A stretch of 64,000 nucleotides of DNA from a bacterium (GCA_028716385.1 JAQUPX010000002.1:1-64000); one strand, 5' to 3'; counted from the first letter of the stretch, positions 36,839-46,368 are shown. Translations and numbers: made by a program. The notes: generated from the letters alone by a model not told the origin.

Positions 36839-38872
36839 CTATTTCTGGATAATCATTGGTAACTTAGAATAATTTGCGACTTTTATTAAAAAACTCTTAT
36901 ACATCTGATAATCTTTTACCGGAATAATTCTCTCATATTTACATAATTTGTCTATGAATGTGATTTTATTGTCTTTTACGGTATATTCTGCCGTGTAACT
37001 TGCGTATTTGTTTTTTATTTTCAGAGCAGGAGGAAGCCAATTAATTTTATAAATTGACGGTATTTTTATCTCGCTATGGTGAGATACTTCGGAAGAAGTA
37101 GAATATTCTATATTGTATTTTCTTGTTGCAGATGCTACCTCAGGAAATTCATATTTGTTAAATTCAGGAACTTTAAGTACCCATAGATTTCCTACACAAG
37201 TAGGATAGTTTGTCATTTTGTATTTCCATTGTAAATAAAATTGCTTCATTAAATCTTTAGTTGACCCGACTTCATAACTTATTAGTTCAGCACCGGGGGA
37301 TTCTGCATTTATCATTTCCTGGAATCTATCTTTATAGTCATCTTCTTTTGTGTATTTATAATATTCTCTTAGTCCTGCTTCTGTGGCACCCGTATATTTC
37401 TTATAACTTTCTAACATAACATTTCCATTAGTATCAATTTCTGCCGTGAGTGTATAATTTCTTGCATTATCCTCAGGTGGAGGAACAGGAATGGAATCTA
37501 AACTACGGCAGGAAGCATTTATACACAAGATTCCGTGGTCGGATGCTCCAAAATAGGGATACCTATATGTTTCACTTACCGGGTCAAGCCAGAACGTGTC
37601 TTTTGGAGTCCTTACTTCAACTATTTGATGATTTCCCCATAATATAGGTATTTCTCTATAAGGTATACGACCGTTGTCATTTGTATAAACGGTTACAGGA
37701 TAGGCATTTAAACCTATCCCTCTGAGCATTGTCGCAAGCAAATTTGCTTTGTCCGTGCAATCACCGTAACCGGCTTTTAATGTTGCTGTAGCCGGATGGC
37801 CTGAAGCTCCCGATGCCAATCCGCCTTTAATAGAAATGTATCTTATATTTGTTTGAACCCAGTGATAAATCATTGCGGTGGAATCCTCTTTTGTTTTCGC
37901 GTCGCTTACTACTTTTGTTATTAGTTCTTTGATTTCAGGCGTAATTTCAAGCCTTTCTTTATACCAGTTGCTTTCTTTATCAAACCAATAATCCCAACTA
38001 TGCAATATGGTGCAAAATACTCCCGGGACAAGACTTATAGATCCGGGCATATAAGTTTCTTCAGTTCTTGGAGGAATGTTTTTCATTTCCCATGTATATA
38101 TTTTATTACTACCTTCTTTTGTGATTTTTGCTTCAGGAGCTCCGTTTCTTGTATAAATGTTAAGTTTTATGGTATCAGGAAGTATTACAGTAAATATTTC
38201 ATCTATTACTGGTTCCCCGGAACCAAAGAATGTGCAGGGTTCAAATTGTTTCGAGTCATAAGGCTTTAAGAGCTCAGACTCATAAGCACACTCTACTATG
38301 TCTCCTACGCTGACATCAGGTAAGTTAAATACGATGTTTTTATATTTATTAAAAAACGCCATTCCCTGTGCCGGCAAAATTGTTTTAATTTTGGAGTAAT
38401 CTAACCATGATACGCTGCCGTCCGGGTGTATTGTTCTTGCAAGAAGCACTTTAATGCTTCCTCTTGTTTCGTCAAAACTTAGTCTTATATCAGCCCAGCT
38501 TCGTGTTTCCGGACTTAAAATCTTTCCGATAAAATGAAATTTATTTATTTGTGTTCCATCAGGATTAAGTATATTCGTACCGTTATCCAATATGATAATT
38601 CCCTTAGCGGAACCATATTTCTTAACTGCTTCATTAGAGATTTTAATGATTTCCTTAATAGGTATGGTATCACTGAATTCTATTTTAGGTGCAGTAACTT
38701 TAGGAATAGTTTTTATTTCATCTATAAGGCTTTTTTGAATACTGCCATTTTTATCAAACACAATGGTAGAATTTTTTGTTTGTAAGATTTTGTCCTCAAA
38801 ACTTGTCCCATCTTTCAGGGTTACTTTTTGGTTTATAGAAAGTAAAAAACTTAAAATTAGAATTTTAATCAT
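36839..38872 (-). CDS. DUF3857 protein with intact transglutaminase-like domain
   Basis: 677 aa from ATG 38872 (four GTG-started codons upstream are promoter sequence). Signal peptide about 1-16. DUF3857 covers about 65-300 (ARTIHPDGSVSWLDYS, VGDIVECAYESEL). The transglutaminase-like cysteine protease fold covers about 310-440 with triad Cys372 (GYGDCTDKANLL), His415 (GNHQIVEV) and Asp430 (FWLDPVS), then a C-terminal beta domain. Such proteins are exported in Bacteroidetes and relatives; the physiological reaction is not established. First gene of a two-gene operon with the inactive paralogue. Confidence 0.88.
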   Translation of the reverse strand: MIKILILSFLLSINQKVTLKDGTSFEDKILQTKNSTIVFDKNGSIQKSLIDEIKTIPKVTAPKIEFSDTIPIKEIIKISNEAVKKYGSAKGIIILDNGTNILNPDGTQINKFHFIGKILSPETRSWADIRLSFDETRGSIKVLLARTIHPDGSVSWLDYSKIKTILPAQGMAFFNKYKNIVFNLPDVSVGDIVECAYESELLKPYDSKQFEPCTFFGSGEPVIDEIFTVILPDTIKLNIYTRNGAPEAKITKEGSNKIYTWEMKNIPPRTEETYMPGSISLVPGVFCTILHSWDYWFDKESNWYKERLEITPEIKELITKVVSDAKTKEDSTAMIYHWVQTNIRYISIKGGLASGASGHPATATLKAGYGDCTDKANLLATMLRGIGLNAYPVTVYTNDNGRIPYREIPILWGNHQIVEVRTPKDTFWLDPVSETYRYPYFGASDHGILCINASCRSLDSIPVPPPEDNARNYTLTAEIDTNGNVMLESYKKYTGATEAGLREYYKYTKEDDYKDRFQEMINAESPGAELISYEVGSTKDLMKQFYLQWKYKMTNYPTCVGNLWVLKVPEFNKYEFPEVASATRKYNIEYSTSSEVSHHSEIKIPSIYKINWLPPALKIKNKYASYTAEYTVKDNKITFIDKLCKYERIIPVKDYQMYKSFLIKVANYSKLPMIIQK

Positions 38873-38881
38873 AATACCTAA

Positions 38882-38909
38882 CACTTAATATTATTTTTAA
38901 TTAAGTCAA
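38882..38909 (-). promoter_or_regulatory. Promoter TTGACT-16-TAAGTG of the DUF3857 pair
   Basis: On the minus strand TTGACT is at 38909-38904 and TAAGTG at 38887-38882. The ATG at 38872 is 9 bases further, without a ribosome site. Confidence 0.5.
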
Positions 38910-39003
38910 GCAAATAAATTTGTGATTTTGTAATTTTAATTGACTGGATATTTAATCGGGAAGGTTGCATAAAGGAATGCTAACAATCCAAAAAATAAAA
39001 AAC

Positions 39004-39034
39004 TTGCTTTTTTATTTTTGCCATATTATATAAT
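39004..39034 (+). promoter_or_regulatory. Candidate promoter of the DUF47-PiT operon
   Basis: A perfect TATAAT (39029-39034) with a weak TTGCTT 19 bp upstream lies in the 315-bp divergent gap (38873-39187). It would give a leader of about 150 bases. The rest of the gap shows AT-rich sequence only; I found no Pho-box-like direct repeat. Confidence 0.4.
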
Positions 39035-39187
39035 AATACTGTAAAAAAATTTACAACTGTTGGAAAGGCAATGAAAAGCTCAATTTATATAAAGTAGGAT
39101 AATGCTTTTCACCCTGACAAAACTTTAGTGGAAAAAGCTAATGTTTTTGTTTTTCAGAAGTCTTATTTTTATATGTAAGGAGGAGCA

Positions 39188-39823
39188 ATGAAGTTTAACT
39201 TTATGCCGAAAAATGAAAAGTTTCAGGATATATTCAACCGTGCTTCAAAAAATGTAGTTGATGCAGCAAAAAGTTTTAAATTACTTATGATAAAATGGGA
39301 TTCCAACTCGGAACTCTTTGAAAAAATACGTGATTTTGAACACGAAGGAGATTTAATTAGACATGAACTTGTGGATAAATTAAATCACACTTTCATTACT
39401 CCGTTTGATAGGGAAGACATATATGAATTGAGTGGGAGACTTGATGATATAGTTGATATGATACAGGCATGCACTGACAGGATGCAAATATATAATTTAG
39501 ACTTTTCCAAAAATGAAGGAATGCTTCAACTTGCAGAAATAGTTGAAAAAACTACAATATCTCTTGACAGGGCGATAAGCGAAATGCATGATGAGAAAAA
39601 GAAAAGACGAACTTATGATTACTGTATAGAAGTTAATCAATATGAAAATGAAGGAGATATCCTTGTAAGAAAATTATTAAAGAATCTTTTCGCTGATAGG
39701 TCAAAAATTTCTTCGCTTGAGGTAATTTTATTTAAAGAGGTTTATGAATTCGCGGAATCCATAATTGATAAATGTGAAAACGTTGCTCACACCATTGAAG
39801 GTATTGTAGTAAAGAATTGTTAA
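39188..39823 (+). CDS. DUF47 (PhoU-like) protein partner of PiT transporter
   Basis: 211 aa, all helical. It has the duplicated PhoU-like E-x-x-x-D metal motifs: FEHEGDLIRHELVDKL, GRLDDIVDMIQACTDR, QYENEGDILVRKLLK and SIIDKCENVAHTIEGI. DUF47 proteins are nearly always encoded just before a PiT permease and are thought to regulate it. AAGGAGGAG lies 5 bases upstream of the ATG. The pit gene starts 9 bp downstream. Confidence 0.92.
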   Translation: MKFNFMPKNEKFQDIFNRASKNVVDAAKSFKLLMIKWDSNSELFEKIRDFEHEGDLIRHELVDKLNHTFITPFDREDIYELSGRLDDIVDMIQACTDRMQIYNLDFSKNEGMLQLAEIVEKTTISLDRAISEMHDEKKKRRTYDYCIEVNQYENEGDILVRKLLKNLFADRSKISSLEVILFKEVYEFAESIIDKCENVAHTIEGIVVKNC

Positions 39824-39832
39824 AAAAGGCAG

Positions 39833-40831
39833 ATGAGCTGGATAATCATATTAATAGTAGCTATAGCTTTGTATTTTGATTTTTTGAACGGCAGGAACGA
39901 TGCTGCAAATTCAATAGCTACAATTGTTTCTACGAGGGTTCTTTCTCCACGTTTAGCAGTGTTATGGGCAGCTTTTTTTAACTTTGCAGCCGTTTTCCTT
40001 TTTGGTGTTCACGTGGCGACTACCATAGGAAAAGGCATTGTCAGCCCTGAAGTGGTTACGACGGAAATAATATTTTCCGCGCTAATCGGTGCGATTATCT
40101 GGACGTCAATATGTATTCACTGGGGATTGCCTATAAGTGTAACTCACGCGTTAGTCGGAGGACTTATTGGTTCGTCGATAGTAAGCAAAGGTGCAAGCAT
40201 TCTTATAATTAAAGGCATTGTAAAAGTAGTTTCTTTTATTTTCCTTGCTCCGATTATTGGATTAATACTTGCTTCTGTTATTACAATTATAGTTCATTGG
40301 ATTGTCCGTTACTGGCCCCCGCGAAAAGTTGATTCGTCTTTTAGAAAGTTGCAGTTGCTTTCCGCAGCAGTATATAGTCTGGCTCATGGCACTAACGATG
40401 CCCAGAAAACTATGGGAATAATTGCCCTTTTACTATATTCAAACGGTTTGCTGGGAAGCGTTTTCCATATCCCGGTATGGGTTGTAATCTCCTGTTACGC
40501 TTCTATAGCATTGGGAACGCTGCTCGGTGGCTGGAAAACAGTGGAAACGATGGGAATGCGATTGACAAAAATACAACCTGTAAGCGGATTTTGCGCTGAA
40601 ACCAGCGGTGGAATCACTATAATTATTATGTCGCTTTTCGGGATACCTGTCAGCACGACTCATACAATAACAGGGGCTATTGCCGGAGCGGGCTCAATGA
40701 AAAGGGTGTCAGCGGTACGGTGGGGTATTGCCGCAAAAATATTATGGGCTTGGCTTTTAACAATTCCTGCAGCCGGGTTAATGGGCGCATTAGTATTTTT
40801 TATAGTATATTTCATCAAGCGGATGTTTTAG
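39833..40831 (+). CDS. pit: Low-affinity inorganic phosphate transporter, PiT family
   Basis: 332 aa, about ten membrane helices. Inner-membrane cation-coupled phosphate permease. The two inverted PHO4 signature segments are present: FLNGRNDAANSIATIVSTRV near residue 17 and GIPVSTTHTITGAIAGAGSM near residue 273, with AHGTNDAQKTMGI between. It is coupled to the DUF47 gene. The 3' end overlaps the convergent phoU1 gene by 17 bp, so the two transcripts are antisense at their ends. Confidence 0.94.
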   Translation: MSWIIILIVAIALYFDFLNGRNDAANSIATIVSTRVLSPRLAVLWAAFFNFAAVFLFGVHVATTIGKGIVSPEVVTTEIIFSALIGAIIWTSICIHWGLPISVTHALVGGLIGSSIVSKGASILIIKGIVKVVSFIFLAPIIGLILASVITIIVHWIVRYWPPRKVDSSFRKLQLLSAAVYSLAHGTNDAQKTMGIIALLLYSNGLLGSVFHIPVWVVISCYASIALGTLLGGWKTVETMGMRLTKIQPVSGFCAETSGGITIIIMSLFGIPVSTTHTITGAIAGAGSMKRVSAVRWGIAAKILWAWLLTIPAAGLMGALVFFIVYFIKRMF

Positions 40832-41498
40832 GTTCCTCTTTTGCCATCTCTTCGGCATGATGTTTTATAACCCTGCCTTCTTCCATAAATATTATATCTT
40901 CACAAATATTTGTGCATAAATCTGCCAGTCTCTCTAAATTACCGCTTATCCGTATTAAATGAAGAGCTCGCTCAATAGCAGAACTATCTGAACTCATATA
41001 AGTAACCAATTCCCTAAGGATTTGAGTTCTAATGTCATCTACAGTAGTATCTCTTTCGCAAACGTTTTTTGCCAACATAGAATTCTGATTTATAAAAGAA
41101 TTTATACTGTCATTTAACATTTTTATGGTAATTTCTGCCATTCTCGGTATATCAATTAAAGGTTTCAACTGAGGTCTTTCTATCAGAAATATACCACTTT
41201 CTGCAATATTTACGGCATGGTCTCCCATTCTTTCCATATCTGTATTCATACTTAAAATCATAAGCACGGTCCTTAAATCCTTTGCTTTGGGTTCATACTG
41301 AGCAATTACATTAGTGCATAATTCATCTATTTCCATTTCTAATTTATTTACTTTGGGTTCATCTTTTTCGATTACTTCAATAAGCAACTCTTTTTCCTTT
41401 TTCAATAACCCTTTTATGCTTTTATCCGTCATGCTTTCTATTAAACCGGCATATTCCACGAGCATTTTCTTTAAAATATCTATTTTTTCTTCTAACAT
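40815..41498 (-). CDS. phoU: Phosphate signalling protein PhoU, copy 1
   Basis: 227 aa. Two three-helix PhoU repeats carry the metal-binding E/D-x-x-x-D clusters, for example MNTDMERMGDHAVNIAESG and GNLERLADLCTNICEDIIF. PhoU links the Pst transporter to the PhoR kinase and restrains phosphate uptake. Last gene of the downstream Pst operon, 48 bp after pstB1, with GGGGGAAAAA before the ATG. A second phoU lies at 49667. Confidence 0.93.
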   Translation of the reverse strand: MLEEKIDILKKMLVEYAGLIESMTDKSIKGLLKKEKELLIEVIEKDEPKVNKLEMEIDELCTNVIAQYEPKAKDLRTVLMILSMNTDMERMGDHAVNIAESGIFLIERPQLKPLIDIPRMAEITIKMLNDSINSFINQNSMLAKNVCERDTTVDDIRTQILRELVTYMSSDSSAIERALHLIRISGNLERLADLCTNICEDIIFMEEGRVIKHHAEEMAKEEPKTSA

Positions 41499-41546
41499 TT
41501 TTTCCCCCTTTACTTGGACTAATGCTCCTACGTCGCAAAGTCCAAG

Positions 41547-42350
41547 TTATCCGAATTTTCCCGTTAAATATTCTTCTGTCCTTTTGTCTTTTGGCACAGT
41601 GCATAATTTATCCGTAGCCCCGCATTCAATTAATTCACCTAAATATAAGAAAGCAGTATAGTCAGAAATTCTGGCTGCCTGTGCTATATTATGAGTAACA
41701 ATAACTATAGTTACGAATTGTTTTAATTCAATAAGTAATTTTTCTATTTTGTTTGTAGCTTGCGGGTCTAATGCGGAGGTTGGCTCGTCAAAGAGTAGTA
41801 TTTCAGAGTCTGTTGCAAGAGCTCTTGCAATGCAAAGTCGTTGTTGTTGCCCGCCTGATAATTCAAAAGCTGAGGCATTTAACCTATCTTTGACTTCATC
41901 CCATAACCATGCATCTTTAAGACTTTTTTCTACCTTTTCCATAATAGCATTTTTATTTGTTATGCCTTTGATAGGCAAACCAAATGCAACATTTTCGTAT
42001 ATGGATTTTGGGAACGGGTTAGGTTTTTGAAACACCATCCCGACTTTTGTTCGCAGGGAATAAACATCTATCTTATCCGAATATATATCTATTCCGTCTA
42101 TTATAATACTTCCTTTAATTTTTGTCTCTTCTATGAGGTCGTTCATTCTGTTGAAACATCTTAAAAAAGTAGACTTCCCACATCCAGAAGGCCCTATTAC
42201 AGCAGTTATGTTATTCGGAATTATAGATATTGATATACCTTTTAATATGTGTTTTTTACCAAACCACAAATTAAGGTCTTTTACTATTATTTCCTGCCTA
42301 TCGGCAGGCAAGACTTTCGCCGCCATGGCGGGATGTTCCATGTTTACCAT
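41547..42350 (-). CDS. pstB: Phosphate ABC transporter ATPase PstB (canonical copy)
   Basis: 267 aa. ATPase of the high-affinity phosphate importer. All ABC motifs are canonical: Walker [11 protein letters not shown]-loop [10 protein letters not shown], signature [13 protein letters not shown], Walker [14 protein letters not shown] and H-loop [10 protein letters not shown]. The first 20 residues ([20 protein letters not shown]) are extra compared with usual PstB. They are encoded by two palindromes, CCGCCATGGCGG (42320-42331) and CCTGCC-TATC-GGCAGG (42293-42308). AAGGAGG upstream of 42350 and the lack of a later Met show that the extension is translated. It overlaps the pstA1 stop by 7 bp. 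Confidence 0.94.
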   Translation of the reverse strand: MVNMEHPAMAAKVLPADRQEIIVKDLNLWFGKKHILKGISISIIPNNITAVIGPSGCGKSTFLRCFNRMNDLIEETKIKGSIIIDGIDIYSDKIDVYSLRTKVGMVFQKPNPFPKSIYENVAFGLPIKGITNKNAIMEKVEKSLKDAWLWDEVKDRLNASAFELSGGQQQRLCIARALATDSEILLFDEPTSALDPQATNKIEKLLIELKQFVTIVIVTHNIAQAARISDYTAFLYLGELIECGATDKLCTVPKDKRTEEYLTGKFG

Positions 42351-43198
42351 TTTCTTTGCCTCCTTATACGGTACCTCACAATTATAGCTACAGCATTAAT
42401 GCTTAATACAAGAAGCAATAATACAATTGCAGTCCCATAAGCTATCGGAATTTGAGCATCGGGATGTGTTCCCTCTGTCATTAATGCGTATATATGATAT
42501 GGGAGTGCCATAACTTCATCTGAAAGAGATTGCGGTAGTTTTCTTGTGTAAAATGTTGCAGCAGTAAATAAAATGGGCGCCGTTTCTCCTGCGGCGCGCC
42601 CTACGCTTATTATTGCGCCGGTAAGTATACTTGGCATAGCAGTCGGCAAAACCACTTTCATTATAGTTTGTCTTTTAGTAGCGCCTAAAGAATAAGCCGC
42701 TTCACGAAAGTCGTTAGGCACTGTTTTAATGGCTTCCTCGCTTGCATTTATTATTATGGGCAATATTAATACTCCTAACGTAAGAGCTCCTGATAATACA
42801 GAAACCCCAAACTTAAACATCCCTACAAATACGGCTAATCCAAAAAGCCCAAAAACGATTGAAGGGACTCCAGCAAGTGTATTTATTGCCATCCTGATAA
42901 TATTTATAAGCCATTTTGGCTTTGCATACTCGGATAGATATACGGCACATAAAACTCCTATGGGGAAAGCAAATGTAATAGAGAGCATCGTAAGATAAAG
43001 AGTCCCTATTATTGCCGGAAATATTCCCCCTTTTGTCATTCCTTCACGGGGAGATTCAAACAAAAAGGAAAAAGAAATAACTTTCCAGCCTTTTGAAAAA
43101 ATAAATACAAGAAATGTTATTAAAAACAGGATACTTATAATTGTTATGACTCTTGTTGCAGTTATTCCAATATATTGTTTTAAGTTTCGATTATTCAT
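42344..43198 (-). CDS. pstA: Phosphate ABC transporter permease PstA, copy 1
   Basis: 284 aa with six membrane helices. Inner-membrane permease subunit. The EAA-type cytoplasmic loop that contacts the ATPase is [20 protein letters not shown], and [14 protein letters not shown] is the characteristic PstA helix. Overlaps pstC1 by 4 bp (ATGA) and pstB1 by 7 bp, so the permease and ATPase genes are translationally coupled. Confidence 0.95.
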   Translation of the reverse strand: MNNRNLKQYIGITATRVITIISILFLITFLVFIFSKGWKVISFSFLFESPREGMTKGGIFPAIIGTLYLTMLSITFAFPIGVLCAVYLSEYAKPKWLINIIRMAINTLAGVPSIVFGLFGLAVFVGMFKFGVSVLSGALTLGVLILPIIINASEEAIKTVPNDFREAAYSLGATKRQTIMKVVLPTAMPSILTGAIISVGRAAGETAPILFTAATFYTRKLPQSLSDEVMALPYHIYALMTEGTHPDAQIPIAYGTAIVLLLLVLSINAVAIIVRYRIRRQRKW

Positions 43199-44076
43199 TT
43201 AGTTCTAATCCTTTTTCTTACCTGCTCCGTTATTATATTTGATATAAAAGTTATTACAAAAAGGACTATTGCAATGCCAAACAACGCATTATAATGACTG
43301 CTTCCTACCGCCGCTTCGCCCATTTCTGCGGCAATTGCCGAAGTCATAGGGCGAACCGGGTTAAATATGGATTTCGGGATACAAGCGGCATTTCCCGCAA
43401 CCATCAACACAACCATTGTTTCTCCTATAGCTCTTCCAAAACCAAGAATAATACTGGAAATTATACCCGATTTGGCTGCAGGCAGGACGACTCTTATTAT
43501 TGTCTCCCATTTGTTTGCGCCGAGTGCGAAAGCTGCTTCCCGTAAAGATTTTGGAACGGAAGATATGGCATCTTCCGATATGCTGGATATTATAGGGACT
43601 ACCATAAGTCCCAGAATTATTGATGCTGTAAAAGCATTTAATCCTATGGATAAGTTAAACAATTTCATCATAATAGGGGCAAGAAATACTACCCCGAATA
43701 GACCATATATTACGGATGGAATGCTTGCAAGCAGCTCAATGAAAGGCTTTAGTATTTCTTTTTCTTTAGGCTTTGCTAATTCGGCAATATATATTGCCGA
43801 ACTGATGCCAAGGGGAATGGATATTATTAATGCTAATACCGTGACAACAATGGAACCTATTAATAGAGATAAAATCCCAAATTCAGAAGGGTCTTGACTA
43901 GGATACCAGGACTTACCAAAAAGGAAATGAAATACTCCTACTTCCTTAAAAATTAGATAGCCTTCTTTGAAAAGACTAATAATTATGCCTGATAGAAAAA
44001 TTATTGCGCATAGAGCGGAAAACAAAGCAATAAAATGAAATAATTTCTCTTTTATTATATTTGTTTTGTTATACAT
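43195..44076 (-). CDS. pstC: Phosphate ABC transporter permease PstC, copy 1
   Basis: 293 aa, six membrane helices. Pairs with PstA to form the phosphate channel. The coupling loop is EAAFALGANKWETIIRVVLP, and GRAIGETMVVLMVAGNA plus NPVRPMTSAIAAEMG are typical PstC segments. It follows pstS1 after a 125-bp gap that contains a hairpin terminator or attenuator. Confidence 0.95.
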   Translation of the reverse strand: MYNKTNIIKEKLFHFIALFSALCAIIFLSGIIISLFKEGYLIFKEVGVFHFLFGKSWYPSQDPSEFGILSLLIGSIVVTVLALIISIPLGISSAIYIAELAKPKEKEILKPFIELLASIPSVIYGLFGVVFLAPIMMKLFNLSIGLNAFTASIILGLMVVPIISSISEDAISSVPKSLREAAFALGANKWETIIRVVLPAAKSGIISSIILGFGRAIGETMVVLMVAGNAACIPKSIFNPVRPMTSAIAAEMGEAAVGSSHYNALFGIAIVLFVITFISNIITEQVRKRIRTK

Positions 44077-44098
44077 AATTTATACTAAGCATTTTTTG

Positions 44099-44132
44099 AG
44101 AAAAACAGAGCCGGGAATTGCACCCGGCTCCG
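44099..44132 (-). terminator. Rho-independent terminator/attenuator between pstS1 and pstC1
   Basis: Minus-strand stem GAGCCGGG, a 7-base loop, then CCCGGCTC (44130-44108), followed by TGTTTTTCTC. Placed inside the operon after pstS, it would let binding protein be made in excess over the membrane subunits, as in other periplasmic-binding-protein operons. Confidence 0.75.
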
Positions 44133-44201
44133 TGAAAACAATCGCCAAGCATCGCCGAAAGTTGCGTTCGGCTATATAAAAACAATAGTTATTCATTGCT
44201 T

Positions 44202-45023
44202 TTAGTTTATGGTAACGTATCCTGTCTCTTTTACTATCTTTTGCCCTTCTTCCGATAAAACAAAATCTATAAACTCTTTTACAACTCCTTTAGGTGTGCC
44301 ATTAGTGTACATAAAAAGCTGTCGTGAGAGTTTATATGTTCCATCTTTTACAGTTTCATCGCTTGGAGTTACACCCTCTATTATCAATGCTTTAACTTTA
44401 TCGGATAAAAACCCCAATCCTACATAACCTATTGCTCCGGGAGTTGCGTCTATGGTAGTTGCAACTGCATTATTTGAAGCAAGCATAATAGCGTCTTCTT
44501 TGACTTTAGCTCCGGTCATTACTTTTCCGTTAAAGACTTCAAACGTTCCTGAAGCAACATCTCTGGATACCACTACTATTGGTTTATCAGGACCTCCCAA
44601 TTTTTTCCAGTTAGTTATAGTGCCAGCATAAATATCTTTTAGTGTAGCGATAGTTAATTCTTTTATCGGATTGCTGGGATGGACTATTATTACAATACCA
44701 TCATTTGCTATAACGTTTGTTGTTGGATTTATACCTTTTTCCCTTGCAGATTTGAGTTCTTTCGTTTGTATAGGTCTTGACGAATTGGCAATGTTGACCT
44801 TACCTTCAATGATTTGGGATATTCCTACACCCGAACCTCCTCCTCTTACAGAAATATTTATTTCGGGATACTTATCCATAAAAACTTCAGCCGCTCTTTG
44901 CACAATTGGTAAAACAGTTGTAGAGCCACTGGTTGTTATAGAAGGTTTTGCGTTCGCGTTGAAACCGGAAAATATCAATATACTTCCTAATAATACATTT
45001 TTAAGTAGTTTCATTTCTTTCAT
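44202..45023 (-). CDS. pstS: Phosphate-binding protein PstS, copy 1 (periplasmic)
   Basis: 273 aa with a non-lipoprotein signal peptide (ending NANAKPS). Periplasmic phosphate receptor. The binding loops are TTSGSTTVLPIV, SVRGGGSGVG and VVSRDVASGTFEVF, with NDGIVIIVHPSNP and DIYAGTITNWKKLGG between. It is one base downstream of the porin stop, and its AGGAGG overlaps that stop, so outer-membrane entry and periplasmic capture are made together. The sequence clearly differs from PstS2, which is a lipoprotein. Confidence 0.94.
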   Translation of the reverse strand: MKEMKLLKNVLLGSILIFSGFNANAKPSITTSGSTTVLPIVQRAAEVFMDKYPEINISVRGGGSGVGISQIIEGKVNIANSSRPIQTKELKSAREKGINPTTNVIANDGIVIIVHPSNPIKELTIATLKDIYAGTITNWKKLGGPDKPIVVVSRDVASGTFEVFNGKVMTGAKVKEDAIMLASNNAVATTIDATPGAIGYVGLGFLSDKVKALIIEGVTPSDETVKDGTYKLSRQLFMYTNGTPKGVVKEFIDFVLSEEGQKIVKETGYVTIN

Positions 45024-45024
45024 T

Positions 45025-46092
45025 TTATCCTCCTAATAAGTTAGTGAATTTCCAACGAAGTTGAACCATAAAATCGTTAACCGGGCATTTTGTCGTATCC
45101 TGGTAATTTTTTTGTTCCCAGTTGAATTGTAAAAGCATATCCTGTCTAATATTCCAATTGAGTCCTGCTATTCTTGTTGACCACCCGTCATTCTGTGTGT
45201 GCATACTCGGGTCCCATTTGTCATAACGAACAAGTAGGTCTATATCTGCTGGTATTAAACTTTTTAATTTAATTATCGGCATTATCATAAGTCCATAACT
45301 TGTAAGAGTATCTTCTTTTGTAGTGTAGTAACGAAAATACTGTTTTGTTAAGTATTCAAGCCATATATCTATCGGACCGTATGCTAATCGTCCTACACCT
45401 GCGGAACAAACCCTTTTATTCCAGTCTTTATTCGTAGGAGTTAAAGTATCCGACTGCTCGTATATGAGAGACCCGCCAATTGACACTCCGGGAAGTGGTA
45501 TTAATCTTATATTTGCAACTCCGGCAGGGTTTACATTAACATATTTACCAGCCTTTGAATATCCTTCACCGTTTATCATTTGAAGCTGGTATTCTCCGAA
45601 TCCGTTTGGAATATATCCGGAAAAAGTTATACCGTAATCTGCAGAAGAAATAACTCCTTCTTTATCTTCTAATGCTTTTTCTATAACAGGATAACTCCAG
45701 TCGTAAATTGTTCCAAAATAGGTTTTATCTAATCCTAAAGTTAATTTGCTATCCTTTATGGGGATTAATTTACTAAACTCAAGGTATGCATACTTTAGTT
45801 TAGCCCCGGCTCCGTCGCCATATTTATCTCCTTTATCCGTAGAAAAAAGGTCAATTGTAAATTTCCCTTTAATATTATCCGAGAATTTAGACTCAAGCCC
45901 AAAATATCCTCTTTCCAGAGAAAATGCATTCCTTGTCACATCTTGGTAATCTGCTGTTATTTTAGGTTTTGTTCTTGTCTGTGTGAATCTGTTCCATAAT
46001 TCCATAGACAGCGTGGTTTCTCCGGCTTCAAGTGTACTTACAATAAATGTAAACAAAAGCACCCAACAAACTTTTCTTGAACTTTTTCTCAT
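45025..46092 (-). CDS. Outer-membrane porin, phosphate-selective (OprP/OprO-like)
   Basis: 355 aa. Signal peptide (about 1-24), then a beta-barrel pattern of alternating amphipathic strands ending RWKFTNL near the C-terminus. Segments such as GYFGLESKFSDNIKGKFTIDL, GLDKTYFGTIYDW and YEQSDTLTP fit the phosphate-selective porin family. The position directly before pstS1 supports phosphate or another anion as substrate. GGAGGAGGAC just upstream defines the start. Confidence 0.82.
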   Translation of the reverse strand: MRKSSRKVCWVLLFTFIVSTLEAGETTLSMELWNRFTQTRTKPKITADYQDVTRNAFSLERGYFGLESKFSDNIKGKFTIDLFSTDKGDKYGDGAGAKLKYAYLEFSKLIPIKDSKLTLGLDKTYFGTIYDWSYPVIEKALEDKEGVISSADYGITFSGYIPNGFGEYQLQMINGEGYSKAGKYVNVNPAGVANIRLIPLPGVSIGGSLIYEQSDTLTPTNKDWNKRVCSAGVGRLAYGPIDIWLEYLTKQYFRYYTTKEDTLTSYGLMIMPIIKLKSLIPADIDLLVRYDKWDPSMHTQNDGWSTRIAGLNWNIRQDMLLQFNWEQKNYQDTTKCPVNDFMVQLRWKFTNLLGG

Positions 46093-46142
46093 GTCCTCCT
46101 CCTTTTCATTTCTCTTAAACTAAACTCAGCATAACTTATGTT

Positions 46143-46170
46143 CCTGACAGGGGACACTATCCCTGTCAGG
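46143..46170. other. Stem-loop CCTGACAGGG-N8-CCCTGTCAGG
   Basis: A perfect 10-bp stem with an 8-base loop lies between the small ORF at 46188 and the porin gene. There is no T-run in either direction, so it may be an RNA-processing or stability element, or another dispersed palindrome. Confidence 0.55.
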
Positions 46171-46187
46171 GCTTTTATGCAAAGCCT

Positions 46188-46292
46188 TTAATACCTTCTT
46201 CTCAGTCTAAATCTTATAATATAGACCAAGCAAATAAAGGTTATGAAAGCTTCCACATAAGCTATTGTTGATATAAACGCATCGATTCTCAC
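46188..46292 (-). CDS. Very small membrane protein (34 aa)
   Basis: Too short for usual gene callers. A GTG start follows a near-ideal AAAGGAGGTGAT ribosome site at 7 bases. The peptide is one hydrophobic helix with an Arg-rich cytoplasmic tail (AFISTIAYVEAFITFICLVY then IIRFRLRRRY). It lies between the phoR kinase gene and the porin in the same direction. Size and topology recall regulatory micro-proteins of transporters, but I recognise no family. The ribosome site and membrane helix support it; conservation is untested. Confidence 0.55.
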   Translation of the reverse strand: MRIDAFISTIAYVEAFITFICLVYIIRFRLRRRY

Positions 46293-46368
46293 TTTTTATC
46301 ACCTCCTTTCATTGTTTATTTGGCAGTTCATATGTTATTAGTTTTTGATTCAGAAATAAAAATCGGTT

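Noticed and set aside
43367-43897. 176-aa plus-strand frame
   Set aside because: Antisense shadow of pstC1, which has clear family motifs.
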